The notes: generated by a model not told the origin, from the sequence alone. A DNA stretch of 20,912 nucleotides from Candidatus Schekmanbacteria bacterium (GCA_016188575.1 JACPHN010000105.1:1-20912), one strand, 5' to 3'. Shown: positions 5,507 through 14,632, counted from the first letter of the stretch. Numbers and translations: made by a program.

Positions 5507-7063
5507 TCACCGCCGGCGCCGGCGCAGCCACCGCCCGAGGAGGATCGCCAGGAGGCCGGCACCGGCGGCGGCCAACCCGGGAACGACCTCGGGCCGCACC
5601 TCGTCCGCTGCGGCGTCGACCTGAATGCGCGGTTTTGTCTGCCCATCGCAGGACCAGACAAGCAGCGATGTTCCTGTCGAGAGAACGGCGTTCAGGAGCT
5701 CACTGACCGTCGCCGCCCGGTGCGTACTGGAGCTCACCTCGCGCAACAGCGTCCAGGCTCCCGTGACGTGCGGCGTCGCCATGGACGTGCCGTTCCAGCC
5801 TTCGTAGGAGGTGTCCGAGCCGCCGGTGGAAGAGAGAATATCGACGCCCGGTGCAAATACCTCCAGCAGGCTCCCCAGGTGGTTGCTGAAGTTGGCACGG
5901 TCATCGCCGTCCGTTGATGCCCCCACCGCCACGACCGAAGAGATACATCCCGGCGAGGAGATCCCGTCGCAGAAGCCGTTGTTTCCCGAGGCGACGATTG
6001 TGGCGATGCCGGCCGCCCGGAGCAGGTCCACCGGCGCCTTCACGGCGTTGCTCGCGTCATCGACGTCACACTGGGCCTGTGAGGTGTACTTTCCGCCGCC
6101 GAGGCTCATGTTGATGGCGCCGATCGCGTACGACCCGCGGATGCTGTAGATATATTCCAGGCCGCTGATCTGGTCGGAAATCCACGTGAGCACGCACGGC
6201 TCCGGCGAGCCGCAATCGGCGGGGCCGAACTTCGTGAAGACGTTGACCGCGATGACGTTGGCGCCGCGCGCGACGCCGGTCAATCCGGCGCCGTTGTTGC
6301 CGGCGGCGATGCCCGCGACGTGGGTGCCGTGGTCGTAGCCCTCATAGCTCGACGGATGATGCGCCGCCGACCCCGTCCCCGTCATCGAGCTCTGGCCGTT
6401 CGGGCAGTCGCCGGCGCCCGCGGCCCCGTCGGCCCCGAGCGCGAAGCACGCTTCCACAATCGACTTGCCCGCGAACATCTGGTGCGAGGAGCGAATCCCC
6501 GTGTCGAGAATCGCCACCCACCACCCCGTGCCGATGTTTCCCGCCGCCCACACCGCGTCAGCGCCGATGATGTGCACGGTGTTGTCCAGCCGCGCCGGCG
6601 CCGGCTCGCGCGTGGCGTCCCACTCGATCGTGTCGCCCTTCTCGACGGCATCGATCAGCGGCACCGGTTCGTCCCGAAGCACGCTGCGGACCATGGGGTC
6701 AGCGGCGATCAGGTATTTTGCCTCCCTGTCGACGTCCAGCAGCACGTAGGGCACCGTGCGAAACACCTTGAGCATCGCGTAGGGAACGTCGCGACTGTCC
6801 AGGCGCGCCGCGAGCTCCCTGGCCGCGCCCTCGATCGCTCGCGCGAGCGCCTGATCCGCCGCCGGCTCGTAGCGGGCTTGCCCAGGCCGGATGCCCGGCT
6901 GCGCGGTCGATGCCGCCGTCAACGCAGCCAGCCCGGGCACCTCGATTTTGACCAGCACCCGCTCTCTCGCCCCGCCCGCGACAGCCGCCGCGCCCAGGCC
7001 CAACACTATCGCCGCCACGACTCCCGTGCTCGCCGCTGTCCTTCGTAATCCGTGCGCCATCAT
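5507..7063 (-). CDS. Secreted subtilisin-like serine protease (S8) with a C-terminal anchor
   Basis: Numbered from the ATG at 7061-7063, the 518-residue product has a signal peptide (RRTAAS, then a hydrophobic run ending AAAVAGG near residue 31). A propeptide of about 140 residues follows, then an S8 domain with Asp187 (VAILDTGI), His245 (DHGTHVAG), the oxyanion Asn361 (ASGNNG) and Ser427 (NGTSMATPH). Several cysteine pairs suggest disulfides. The end is a hydrophobic helix after PEVVPG (LAAAGAGLLAILL) and RWLRRRRR, a tripartite sorting or anchor signal. It should act outside the cytoplasmic membrane on proteins or peptides. An in-frame TTG at 7070-7072 overlaps the acylase stop; the ATG five bases after that stop is preferred. 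It is probably co-transcribed with the acylase. Confidence 0.9.
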   Translation of the reverse strand: MMAHGLRRTAASTGVVAAIVLGLGAAAVAGGARERVLVKIEVPGLAALTAASTAQPGIRPGQARYEPAADQALARAIEGAARELAARLDSRDVPYAMLKVFRTVPYVLLDVDREAKYLIAADPMVRSVLRDEPVPLIDAVEKGDTIEWDATREPAPARLDNTVHIIGADAVWAAGNIGTGWWVAILDTGIRSSHQMFAGKSIVEACFALGADGAAGAGDCPNGQSSMTGTGSAAHHPSSYEGYDHGTHVAGIAAGNNGAGLTGVARGANVIAVNVFTKFGPADCGSPEPCVLTWISDQISGLEYIYSIRGSYAIGAINMSLGGGKYTSQAQCDVDDASNAVKAPVDLLRAAGIATIVASGNNGFCDGISSPGCISSVVAVGASTDGDDRANFSNHLGSLLEVFAPGVDILSSTGGSDTSYEGWNGTSMATPHVTGAWTLLREVSSSTHRAATVSELLNAVLSTGTSLLVWSCDGQTKPRIQVDAAADEVRPEVVPGLAAAGAGLLAILLGRWLRRRRR

Positions 7064-7068
7064 CGCTT

Positions 7069-9678
7069 TCAAACCCTGCCTTTCCTACCGCTGCTTCTTC
7101 CTCTACATCGTCTTCGTGCCAACCGCGCCATCACTACTCCCCACAGCCCGAGCAACACCGCCATCGGCACGGCCGGCACCGCCGCCTGCGACGCGGGGAG
7201 GAGCATCAGCTCGTTTACCTTGTGCGCCTCGATCTGCTCGTCGCAAAACCACCACCGCACCCCTTCCCCCGACAGATAGGCCGCTACCTGGTCCTTGTAG
7301 TGCTCGAAGCCAGCCCGCCCGGACACGCCGGTCGTCACGCTCCCGAGAACCGAGCAATCATCGCCGAGATCGACGACCATGCGCATCGCGGCGTTGAACG
7401 CCACCGCGAAGCTGTCGCCGGCGAACGCGTAAGCGCCGCGATCGAGCGTCTCGCCGTCGCCCTCGAACGGATACGGCCCGTCGCCGAGCAGTGACCGCTC
7501 TGGTTCGGCCGTGCCCGCCGGGTGCTCGAAATACAGCGTGTGCAGGTCTCCCCATTGCCACGCCGCCATGTCCTCGCCGAGCCGCCCGCGCAATGCCACG
7601 AGCGCTGTGCCTGCCGCCCGCGCGATGATCTCGTCGCGCGTCTCCACCAGTCCCGCCGTCGAAACGTCGTCGAACCACACAGCGTCGCTCTTCGCCAACA
7701 TCTGCTCGAAGCGCTCCTGAAAAAAATACGTCTGGCCAAGGTAGGCGTCGAGCAGGTCGTCCCCGAGCTCGTCGCGAAACGTCTCGCGCAGCGTCTGCCG
7801 GTAGATGGCATTCCACAGAGTAGCGCCGACCGAATCCACATCCGCGCGGAAATCCCACGCGCTCAGATAGGTGACGACCTCGTCGAGCTCCGCCGTCCCC
7901 GCTGCCGCCAGCGCCGCGGCGAACGCCGGCACCAGCCGCCGCGCCAGGATCGAGACCGTGTCGAGCTGCAGGTTTCGGTGGTCCTGCACCGACCACGTCG
8001 CGCGCGCGTCCAGCTCCTCCTTCATGCGCAAGACGCGATAGGGCCCGGAGCTCGTCGTGGCATACAGGTAGGGGTAGCTCGCGCCGAGCCCCCAATGATT
8101 GGCGCTGCCGGACCAGCCCTGCTCCGGGCTGAACAGATGCGGCATCTCCGCGAAGGGGATGATCGCGCCGTTCCAGACCCCGGCCGCGTCCGCCGCCGGA
8201 ATGGGGAAGAGGCCCGCATGCCCCGCCCGCACCGGCACGTGTCCCATCATCTGCCACGCGAACCAGCCGTCCTTGTGCGCGATCGAGGTATTCTGGGTGA
8301 AACCGGGCCATTTGGCGAGCCCTGCCAGAAAGTCCTCGGGCGTGCGCGCCACCATCGCCTCGTCGAGCCCCAGGTTGCCGTCCAACAGGTCGCGCAGATA
8401 CCAGCGAAAGGACAGCGCTGCCGTGACGCCGGGAAAGAGCTCGGTGACGAGCGGGCCGCGCGGCGTCTCGCGGATCGTCCAGGCGGTGGCGGATACGGTG
8501 CCGTCCTCGGCCTTGACGTCGATCTGCTCGGTCCATTCGGTGAATGGGGTCCACTGGCCGCCTTCCAGATACTGGTGCGGATCCGCCGGGTTGAGCGTTT
8601 CGATGAAGAGGTCCTGCTGGTCGGCGTTGTCGTTGGTGAACCCCCAGGCGAGCCAGTTGTTGCGCCCCGTCTGAATGCCCGGCACGCCGATCACCGTGAT
8701 GCCGGCGAAGCGGACCTCGGGGAGCATGACGGCGACCGGATAGAAAGGCACGGGAATCATGTTTCCGGAGCCGTGCGGATCGCTCGCGAGGATCGGGTGA
8801 CCACCCGCCGATTTCGCGGCTCCGGTCACCCAGGCGTTGCTGCCGCCCAGTCGCGCCGTGCCTGCCGCCCGCGCCAGCGCCGCGAGCAGCGGGTCGGCGC
8901 CGAACGGCCGGGTCGTCGGCGGGGCGCCCGGCTCACCTCCCGCCACTTGCCGCGGGAGGCAGGGAGGGGGGCATGATCGCATCGCCGTCGCGGCGGGGTC
9001 GTAGACGAGCCCCGGCGGCAGGGCTTCGTGGACCGGAAAGAGATCCTGAGCGCGCGCGGATCCGAGCCGCTCGACGAGCCGCTGCGCGAGAATCTCCTCG
9101 CCAACATTGCCCGAGAAGTTCCAGTTGAGGTAGACGAAGAGCGTCAGCGTGTCGAGCAGCGTCCACGGGTCCGGGTTCTTGCCCAGGATGGAGTATTCGA
9201 ATGGGTAGGTCGCGCTGCCCGTGTCTACGTAGGCGGCGACGCCCTGCGTGAACGCCGCGAACGTGGCGCGCGCTTGCGGGCTCAGCCGCTGCTCCAGGTC
9301 CGCGGCGATTCGCCTCAAGCCGACCGTGCGGAACAGCCGGTCCTGCGCGAGCATTCCCTCGCCGGCTATCGACGCGAGCCTCCCGCTCGCCAGATAGCGG
9401 AAGAGATCCATGATGAACAGGCGATCCTGCGCCATGACGAACCCCTCCGCAAGCAGCCCGTCGGCGAGCGACTCGGCGTAGATGTAGGGCATCGCATACT
9501 CATCCCGCACCACGCGCACAGGGTTTTGCAGGCCGGCCACCTCCAGCTCGCCGTCATACTGGGCGCGAGGGCAAGCCATCGCCAGCAGCGCGCAGGCAAC
9601 CGCCGCCGCCTCGATGGCGCGGCAACGCCGTTTTCGCCGAGGGATGGGGGCACGGCCGCGTTTTTTCGGGGTGGTCAC
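7069..9678 (-). CDS. Penicillin acylase family Ntn-hydrolase
   Basis: Members of this family (penicillin, cephalosporin and AHL/lipopeptide acylases) hydrolyse amide bonds after self-cleavage into alpha and beta chains. The 869-residue product has a basic N-terminus, a hydrophobic export segment (EAAAVACALLAMAC) and then the alpha-chain start with VRVVRDEYAMPYIYAES and the typical GFVMAQDRLFIMDLFRYL. The beta chain would begin at Ser280 in GGSNAWV, the nucleophile created by autocleavage, followed by LASDPHGSGN. The C-terminus has a helix preceded by VPAVP and followed by LARRRCR, so the protein may be held in an envelope membrane. The substrate is not predictable. Between the chains (about residues 233-256) lies a Cys/Pro-rich insert that coincides with a DNA hairpin. 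Its stop is just ahead of the S8 protease. Confidence 0.92.
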   Translation of the reverse strand: MTTPKKRGRAPIPRRKRRCRAIEAAAVACALLAMACPRAQYDGELEVAGLQNPVRVVRDEYAMPYIYAESLADGLLAEGFVMAQDRLFIMDLFRYLASGRLASIAGEGMLAQDRLFRTVGLRRIAADLEQRLSPQARATFAAFTQGVAAYVDTGSATYPFEYSILGKNPDPWTLLDTLTLFVYLNWNFSGNVGEEILAQRLVERLGSARAQDLFPVHEALPPGLVYDPAATAMRSCPPPCLPRQVAGGEPGAPPTTRPFGADPLLAALARAAGTARLGGSNAWVTGAAKSAGGHPILASDPHGSGNMIPVPFYPVAVMLPEVRFAGITVIGVPGIQTGRNNWLAWGFTNDNADQQDLFIETLNPADPHQYLEGGQWTPFTEWTEQIDVKAEDGTVSATAWTIRETPRGPLVTELFPGVTAALSFRWYLRDLLDGNLGLDEAMVARTPEDFLAGLAKWPGFTQNTSIAHKDGWFAWQMMGHVPVRAGHAGLFPIPAADAAGVWNGAIIPFAEMPHLFSPEQGWSGSANHWGLGASYPYLYATTSSGPYRVLRMKEELDARATWSVQDHRNLQLDTVSILARRLVPAFAAALAAAGTAELDEVVTYLSAWDFRADVDSVGATLWNAIYRQTLRETFRDELGDDLLDAYLGQTYFFQERFEQMLAKSDAVWFDDVSTAGLVETRDEIIARAAGTALVALRGRLGEDMAAWQWGDLHTLYFEHPAGTAEPERSLLGDGPYPFEGDGETLDRGAYAFAGDSFAVAFNAAMRMVVDLGDDCSVLGSVTTGVSGRAGFEHYKDQVAAYLSGEGVRWWFCDEQIEAHKVNELMLLPASQAAVPAVPMAVLLGLWGVVMARLARRRCRGRSSGRKGRV
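8931..8972. repeat. GC-rich hairpin lying in frame within the acylase gene
   Basis: CCTCCCGC (8936-8943) pairs perfectly with GCGGGAGG (8952-8959), followed by GGGAGGGGGG. On the minus strand it encodes SCPPPCLPRQVAGGE, a sequence unlike the rest of the acylase, at the spacer between the alpha and beta chains. Flanks (TCACCTCCC at one end, GGGAGGGGG at the other) match the ends of the inner part of the 2216-2276 palindrome. I infer a small mobile or proliferating repeat that landed in a tolerant linker. Confidence 0.5.
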
Positions 9679-9794
9679 GAACGCTCACTCGCCACGGGTT
9701 GCTGGACAGCTCGGCCCGAAATCGTAGCACCGAACGCGTCTCACCGCTCCCGGCGCGGCTTCTCGCCGCCGGCACGGGCCGGCAATGCGGGCAC

Positions 9795-10475
9795 CTATGG
9801 CCCCACCGGAAGGTGCTTCAATAGCCCGATCAGTCGATAGGCATCCAGAGCGAGCACGGTGCAGTCACACGAGCGGCGATCCGACTGGCATTCGGGGCGG
9901 CACACCGCGGGCCACGGTAGGTGGTGATAGCTCTCCCACGGCAGCTCGGCCCAGAAATCCCGGTTGTAGATCCGCGCTGATAGTTGGTTGCAAAACGCGA
10001 TCGGCTGATAGCCCGCCGGCATGTAGGACTCGACCGCGAGGATCTCCCGAGCGTCGACGAGCACGCGGCCGAAGCCCGCGCCGCGGAACGGGTCGTCCAC
10101 GACCGCGGACGAAAACTCGAGGAAGCTCGCTCCATCGACGTTCCAGGGGTGAAACGAGGCGTAGCCGATAAGCTCGTTCTCGCAGTAGACGATCACCGCC
10201 TGCTCGTCCGCCATCGCCGCGAGCACCTGGCGCTGCTGGTCCTCCCGCCGCGCGCCGGAACCGCTCATGCCCTTGGTGCCGCGCTCGTTCTCGCGCACCA
10301 GAAGCTCCGCGATCGGCGGTACGAAATCGCCGTGCTTCTCCGGCTCCGCCACTTCGACGGTGATCCGCGGTAGCCGCCCGCGATACGGAGTCAGGCTTTC
10401 GGACAGCGTTCGGCGCATGAAATCGAGCAGCCGGTTGCGCACGTCATCTCTCCGCAAAAGCCCCACAAAATCCAT
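9795..10475 (-). CDS. GNAT-family N-acetyltransferase
   Basis: GNAT enzymes transfer acetyl from acetyl-CoA to amines; the substrate here is unknown. The 226-residue product has an N-terminal helical part (MDFVGLLRRDDVRNRLLDF), and a core containing AVIVYCENELIGYASFHPW and the acetyl-CoA-binding motif A, FSSAVVDDPFRGAGFGRVLVD, at about residues 124-143 with RGAGFG as the pyrophosphate loop. Near the C-terminus is a cluster of cysteines (VCRPECQSDRRSCDC) that could bind metal or form disulfides, which is unusual for a plain GNAT. The ATG at 10473-10475 has AAGGAGGT nine bases upstream (10485-10492), so the longer frame to 10580 is rejected. It follows prmC after 166 bases and precedes the acylase. 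Confidence 0.85.
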   Translation of the reverse strand: MDFVGLLRRDDVRNRLLDFMRRTLSESLTPYRGRLPRITVEVAEPEKHGDFVPPIAELLVRENERGTKGMSGSGARREDQQRQVLAAMADEQAVIVYCENELIGYASFHPWNVDGASFLEFSSAVVDDPFRGAGFGRVLVDAREILAVESYMPAGYQPIAFCNQLSARIYNRDFWAELPWESYHHLPWPAVCRPECQSDRRSCDCTVLALDAYRLIGLLKHLPVGP

Positions 10476-10641
10476 CACGTTGGTACCTCCTTCTGGCCGG
10501 CAGGGCGACCCAGCCGCCGGGAGCCCGCCCCGGCGGCGATGCGCTTCGGTGCGCTGGAAGTGTACAGCGATCGCACGCAAAGCGCGCTCCCCGCCGGCAC
10601 GCGGCGGACGTCGCGCACCCGGGCCGCGACCCGGAACGGTA

Positions 10642-11634
10642 CTATGCCCGAGCTGGCCGCCGCGCCGTCAGCACGCGTTCGTGGCCGGCGTAATCCCGGC
10701 GCACCGAGACTTCGCCGAACCCGGCGGCCGCGGCGATTTTCCGTGCGCGCGCGATCTGTCTCGGGTCGAGCTCCACAATCACGGCGCCGCCGCCGGAAAC
10801 GCGCTCACCTGCCTGCGCCACCAAGCGTTCGTAGAGCGCCAGGCCGTCGCCGGGAGCGAATAGCGCCAGCGGCGGCTCGTAGTCCGTGACGTCGCGTGGT
10901 AGCGTGCGCCGCTCGGACTCCGCCACGTACGGCGGATTGGCGACAATCAGGTCGACCCCGCACCCGCCCGCGCGCAGGGCGCCGAGCAAATCCGCCTGCA
11001 AAAAGGAGACACGCACGGCACTGCCGCTGCCGCCCTCATCATCCTCGCGTGCGCCCGCTCCCGCCGCCGGGCCCGTCGCCCACGGGATCAACCGCCGCGC
11101 ATTGCGGGCGGCGACCGCGAGGGCCGCCCCTGAAATGTCTGAGGCCACGATGAGGTAGCGCGTGCCGCCTGCCCGGTAGCGCCGCCGAATCTCCGCCGCG
11201 ACGGCGATCGCGAGGCAGCCGGAGCCCGTGCCAACGTCCACGATGGTCATCAGACCCGCGCGCTCCGTGCCGGCCTCGCTCAGGCGCCGCACTTCCTTAC
11301 CAGCTTCCTCGACGATGAATTCGCTCTCGGGGCGCGGGATGAGCACGCTGGGGTCCACGTCGAAGGCCAACGACCAGAACTCGCGCCGCCCGGTCAGGTA
11401 GGCGACAGGCTCGTGGCGGGCGCGGCGCTGCAACAGCGCGCGGTACGCGCTGCGCTCATCGGAGGTCAGCGGTCGTTCCGGGTCGAGAAACAGCTTGATG
11501 CGTTCGACGCCGATGGCGTGGGCCAGCAGAACCTCGGCGTCCAGGCGCGGGCTGTCTGCGCCGGCTCTGGCCAGGTACGGTCCCGCGAACGCCAGCACGT
11601 CGCGGACGGTCCAGACGGCGCGGTCGTCGCCCAT
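10642..11634 (-). CDS. prmC: Peptide chain release factor glutamine methyltransferase PrmC
   Basis: PrmC N5-methylates the glutamine of the GGQ motif in release factors RF1 and RF2, using SAM, and so sharpens translation termination. The 330-residue product shows the N-terminal helical domain (PRLDAEVLLAHAIGVER), the YLTGRREFWSLAFDVDPSVL family signature, LIPRPESE, the SAM loop VDVGTGSGCLAIAVA, and the catalytic NPPY in LIVANPPYVAES. An Ala/Gly/Asp/Glu-rich insert after NARRLIPW makes it a little longer than usual. The ATG at 11632-11634 lies six bases after the prfA stop, so the enzyme and its substrate RF1 are made from one message. Confidence 0.97.
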   Translation of the reverse strand: MGDDRAVWTVRDVLAFAGPYLARAGADSPRLDAEVLLAHAIGVERIKLFLDPERPLTSDERSAYRALLQRRARHEPVAYLTGRREFWSLAFDVDPSVLIPRPESEFIVEEAGKEVRRLSEAGTERAGLMTIVDVGTGSGCLAIAVAAEIRRRYRAGGTRYLIVASDISGAALAVAARNARRLIPWATGPAAGAGAREDDEGGSGSAVRVSFLQADLLGALRAGGCGVDLIVANPPYVAESERRTLPRDVTDYEPPLALFAPGDGLALYERLVAQAGERVSGGGAVIVELDPRQIARARKIAAAAGFGEVSVRRDYAGHERVLTARRPARA

Positions 11635-11640
11635 CGCTGC

Positions 11641-12738
11641 TCACGCCTCGCTTTGCGTGGCCAGCTCGGACTCCTGATCTGCCAGCGCCAACGCCGCGAT
11701 GAGCTCGTCGAGATCCCCGGCGAGCACTGCTTCCAGGCGGTGCACCGTGAGCTTGATGCGATGGTCGGTCACGCGCGTCTGCGGGAAGTTGTAGGTGCGG
11801 ATCTTCGCGGACCGATCGCCCGAGCCGACCTGGCTCCGCCGCTCGAGGGCGATTTTCGCTTCGTGCTCCGCGAGCACTCGGTCGTAGAGGCGCGACCGCA
11901 AGATCTTCAGCGCCTTCGTGCGGTTCTTGTGCTGGGATTTTTCGTCCTGGCAGGTGACGACGAGGCCGCTTGGGATGTGGGTGATGCGCACGGCGGAGTC
12001 GGTCGTGTTCACCGATTGGCCTCCTGGCCCCGACGATCGGTACACGTCGATGCGCAGGTCTTCGGGAGAGATCTCGACCTCGACTTCCTCGGCCTCGGGA
12101 AGGACTGCGACGGTAACCGCGGAGGTGTGAATCCGACCCTGGCTTTCGGTCGCGGGCACGCGCTGCACCCGATGCACGCCGCGCTCGTACTTCAGCGAGC
12201 CGAACACCTTCTTGCCGGTGACGTTGGCGATGACTTCCTTGTAGCCGCCCTTGATCTCGCTATCGCTCTGCGAGAGCAGCTCAACTCGCCAGGAGCGCCG
12301 TTCGGCCAGGCGCAAGTACATGCGGAAAAGCTCACCGGCGAACAGCGCTGCTTCCTCGCCGCCGGTGCCGGCGCGGATCTCGAGGATGATGTTCTTGTCG
12401 TCGTTGGGGTCGTGCGGCATTACCGCCGCCAGGATCTCCTGGTTCAGCTTCTCCTGCCGCGTCGCGAGCTGCTGCTGCTCTTCGCGCGCCAGCGCGAGCA
12501 ACTCCTCGTCGGCACCCGCACTGGCGACCAGCTCCGCGACTTCCTGAACCTGTCGCTTCAGCGCGTAATAGGCGTCGAGCAGCTTGACCTGGTCTTCGAG
12601 CGCGGCGAATTCCTGCGTGAGCGTTCGGTAGCGGTCCTGGTCGCTGAAGATGCTGGGGTCGGCGAGCTCCTTCACGACCGCGTCAAAGCGGCCGCGGATC
12701 TCTTCGAGCCTGTCGACGGCACCGTTGATCAGCTCCAT
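11641..12738 (-). CDS. prfA: Peptide chain release factor 1
   Basis: RF1 reads UAA and UAG in the ribosomal A site and triggers peptide release. The 365-residue product has the usual length. It has an N-terminal coiled-coil domain, the codon-reading tripeptide Pro195-Ala-Thr197 in RVPATESQGRIHTSA (PxT marks RF1, as against SPF in RF2), and the peptidyl-transferase motif Gly239-Gly-Gln241 in SSGPGGQSVNTTDSAV. The GTGGEEAALFA segment near residue 124 is also typical. The ATG at 12736-12738 has GGAGAG a few bases upstream. It sits between rpmE and prmC on the minus strand. Confidence 0.98.
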   Translation of the reverse strand: MELINGAVDRLEEIRGRFDAVVKELADPSIFSDQDRYRTLTQEFAALEDQVKLLDAYYALKRQVQEVAELVASAGADEELLALAREEQQQLATRQEKLNQEILAAVMPHDPNDDKNIILEIRAGTGGEEAALFAGELFRMYLRLAERRSWRVELLSQSDSEIKGGYKEVIANVTGKKVFGSLKYERGVHRVQRVPATESQGRIHTSAVTVAVLPEAEEVEVEISPEDLRIDVYRSSGPGGQSVNTTDSAVRITHIPSGLVVTCQDEKSQHKNRTKALKILRSRLYDRVLAEHEAKIALERRSQVGSGDRSAKIRTYNFPQTRVTDHRIKLTVHRLEAVLAGDLDELIAALALADQESELATQSEA

Positions 12739-12777
12739 GAGGCTCTCTCCGCAACTGTCGTCCGTGCCCGACCCCGG

Positions 12778-12993
12778 CTACTTGGCGTCGCCACCTTTCC
12801 AGCCGTACTTGCGCTGAAATCGCTCCACGCGCCCGGCCGAGTCGACGATGCGCTGCTTGCCGGTGTAGAACGGATGGCAGTTGTAGCAGATTTCAACTTT
12901 CATTTCCTTGCGAACCGAGCGCGTCACGAACTCGTTGCCGCACGCGCACGTGACGGTGCAGACCTCGTACGCCGGGTGAATGTCCTTCTTCAT
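12778..12993 (-). CDS. rpmE: 50S ribosomal protein L31 (zinc-binding form)
   Basis: L31 is a small protein of the large ribosomal subunit that bridges to the 30S head. The 71-residue product starts [20 protein letters not shown] and keeps the four cysteines of the zinc-containing C+ type: Cys16, Cys18, Cys36 and Cys39, with the [14 protein letters not shown] signature. The ATG at 12991-12993 has AGGAGAT upstream. It lies 11 bases after the rho stop and 39 bases before prfA, in an order (rho-rpmE-prfA-prmC) common in bacteria. Confidence 0.97.
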   Translation of the reverse strand: MKKDIHPAYEVCTVTCACGNEFVTRSVRKEMKVEICYNCHPFYTGKQRIVDSAGRVERFQRKYGWKGGDAK

Positions 12994-13004
12994 CTTGAGA
13001 TCTC

Positions 13005-14288
13005 CTAGCCTTCGGTGTTCATCGACGCGAGAAACTCTCTGTTGGCCTTGGTCAGGCGGATCTTGCTGACGAGCAGCTCCATGGCCTCGACGGTGCCGAG
13101 CTGGCTGAGCACCTTGCGCAGGACCCAGACGCGCGAGAGGTCTTCCTTGGGCAGCAGCAGCTCCTCCTTGCGCGTGCCGGAGCGGGCGATGTCTATCGCG
13201 GGAAAGATCCTCTTGTCAACGATACGCCGGTCCAGATGCAGCTCCATGTTGCCGGTGCCCTTGAACTCCTCGAAGATGACGTCGTCCATGCGGCTGCCGG
13301 TGTCGATGAGCGCGGTGGCGAGCACCGTGAGGCTGCCCCCCTCCTCGATGTTGCGGGCGCTGCCGAAGAACTTCTTGGGGCGGCTAAGCGCGCTGGCGTC
13401 GAGGCCGCCGGAGAGGATGCGGCCGCTCGGCGGGCAGACCGTGTTGTGGGCGCGCGCCAGGCGCGTGATCGAGTCGAGCAGAATCACGACGTCGCGACCA
13501 CATTCGACGAGTCGCTTGGCCTTTTCGAGCACCATGTCGGCGACCTGGACGTGCCGCTGGGGGTTCTCATCGAAAGTGGAGGAGATCACCTCGCCTCTCA
13601 CCGATCGCTCCATGTCCGTGACTTCCTCGGGGCGCTCGTCGATGAGCAGCACGATGAGGTAGGCTTCCGGGTGGTTGGTAACGACGGCCCGGGCAATGGA
13701 CTGCAACAGCATCGTCTTGCCGGTGCGGGGCGGCGCCACAATCAGACCGCGCTGCCCTTTGCCCACCGGCACGAGCAAGCTCATGATCCGGGTGGACAGA
13801 TCGTCCGGGTGGTACTCAAGGTGAAGCGCTTCCTGCGGGTAGAGCGGCGTGAGGTTGTCAAACAGCTTCTTCTCGCGGCCGGGCGCGGGCGGTTCGAAGT
13901 TAATGGATTCGACCTTGAGCAGGGCGAAGTAGCGTTCGTTGTCCTTGGGGGGGCGGACGTGGCCGCAGACCGTGTCGCCGGTGCGCAGGTCGAAGCGGCG
14001 GATCTGGCTCGGGGAAACGTAGATGTCGTCCGGTCCGGGGAGATAGCTTTCGCGCGCCGATCTGAGGAACCCGAACCCGTCGGGCAGAGTCTCCAGGACG
14101 CCTTCCGCGAGGATCTGGCCGTTGCGCTTGGTCTGCGCCTCCAGGATCTTGAAGATCAGCTCCTGGCGCCTGAGGTGGCCCGTGTCCGCCGCTCCGAGCT
14201 CCCGGGCGACGTCGTGCAGCGTCTGGAAATTCTGCAGCTTGAGCTCGGCGATGTTGATGGACTGGACTTCCCCGTTTTCTCCGGACAC
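13005..14288 (-). CDS. rho: Transcription termination factor Rho
   Basis: Rho is a hexameric RNA-dependent ATPase and helicase that ends transcription at C-rich unstructured sites. The product shows the N-terminal helical domain ([23 protein letters not shown]), the RNA-binding cold-shock-like domain ([31 protein letters not shown]), Walker A ([12 protein letters not shown]), Walker B ([14 protein letters not shown]), the Q-loop region ([13 protein letters not shown]) and the R-loop ([12 protein letters not shown]). The GTG at 14286-14288 has AGGAGA seven bases upstream and gives 427 residues, close to the usual length. A GTG at 14358-14360 would add 24 non-conserved residues and lacks a ribosome binding site. 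A sigma70-like promoter lies upstream, leaving a leader of roughly 230 bases, in keeping with known autoregulation of rho through its leader. Confidence 0.96.
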   Translation of the reverse strand: MSGENGEVQSINIAELKLQNFQTLHDVARELGAADTGHLRRQELIFKILEAQTKRNGQILAEGVLETLPDGFGFLRSARESYLPGPDDIYVSPSQIRRFDLRTGDTVCGHVRPPKDNERYFALLKVESINFEPPAPGREKKLFDNLTPLYPQEALHLEYHPDDLSTRIMSLLVPVGKGQRGLIVAPPRTGKTMLLQSIARAVVTNHPEAYLIVLLIDERPEEVTDMERSVRGEVISSTFDENPQRHVQVADMVLEKAKRLVECGRDVVILLDSITRLARAHNTVCPPSGRILSGGLDASALSRPKKFFGSARNIEEGGSLTVLATALIDTGSRMDDVIFEEFKGTGNMELHLDRRIVDKRIFPAIDIARSGTRKEELLLPKEDLSRVWVLRKVLSQLGTVEAMELLVSKIRLTKANREFLASMNTEG

Positions 14289-14525
14289 GACGGCTTCTCC
14301 TGGCCCCTCGTTGGGCCCATCGAGTGCAGTAGATTGTATGGCGTCGGTTTGGTGAGACACGTGCGCGAGCTGTTGGAGGCGCCGGCGATCGTCGTTCGGC
14401 CTCTGCGGGCCTGACTCCGGGGTGCCGGTATGGAGGAAAGTGAGTGCGGGGCAGCGGCGAGAGATCTCGAAACGCGGTCAATCCAGTGCCAGGACGTTCC
14501 ACATCCCATGCAAGATTTCACGGGC

Positions 14526-14554
14526 ATCGTACACGCTGGGAGCGATATTGTCAA
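14526..14554 (-). promoter_or_regulatory. Sigma70-type promoter for the rho operon
   Basis: On the minus strand TTGACA (14549-14554) is followed after exactly 17 bases by TACGAT (14526-14531), a consensus -35 and a good -10. Transcription would start near 14519 and run into rho, rpmE, prfA and prmC. The site lies about 80 bases downstream of the trmB stop, so trmB readthrough could also feed the operon. Confidence 0.6.
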
Positions 14555-14632
14555 TGGGCGACAGCGTGAGCTTCGGTGCGCCCACCGTCGGGATCGCGCC
14601 GGGCGCTGCGGCGCTGTCGCCTGCGCTGGCTC

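Noticed and set aside
7522-8976. 484-codon open frame on the plus strand opposite the acylase
   Set aside because: It is the antisense shadow of a gene with clear Ntn-hydrolase motifs; long antisense frames are expected at this GC content.
11413-13008. 531-codon plus-strand frame across prmC, prfA and rpmE
   Set aside because: It runs antisense to three well identified genes and shows no domain of its own.
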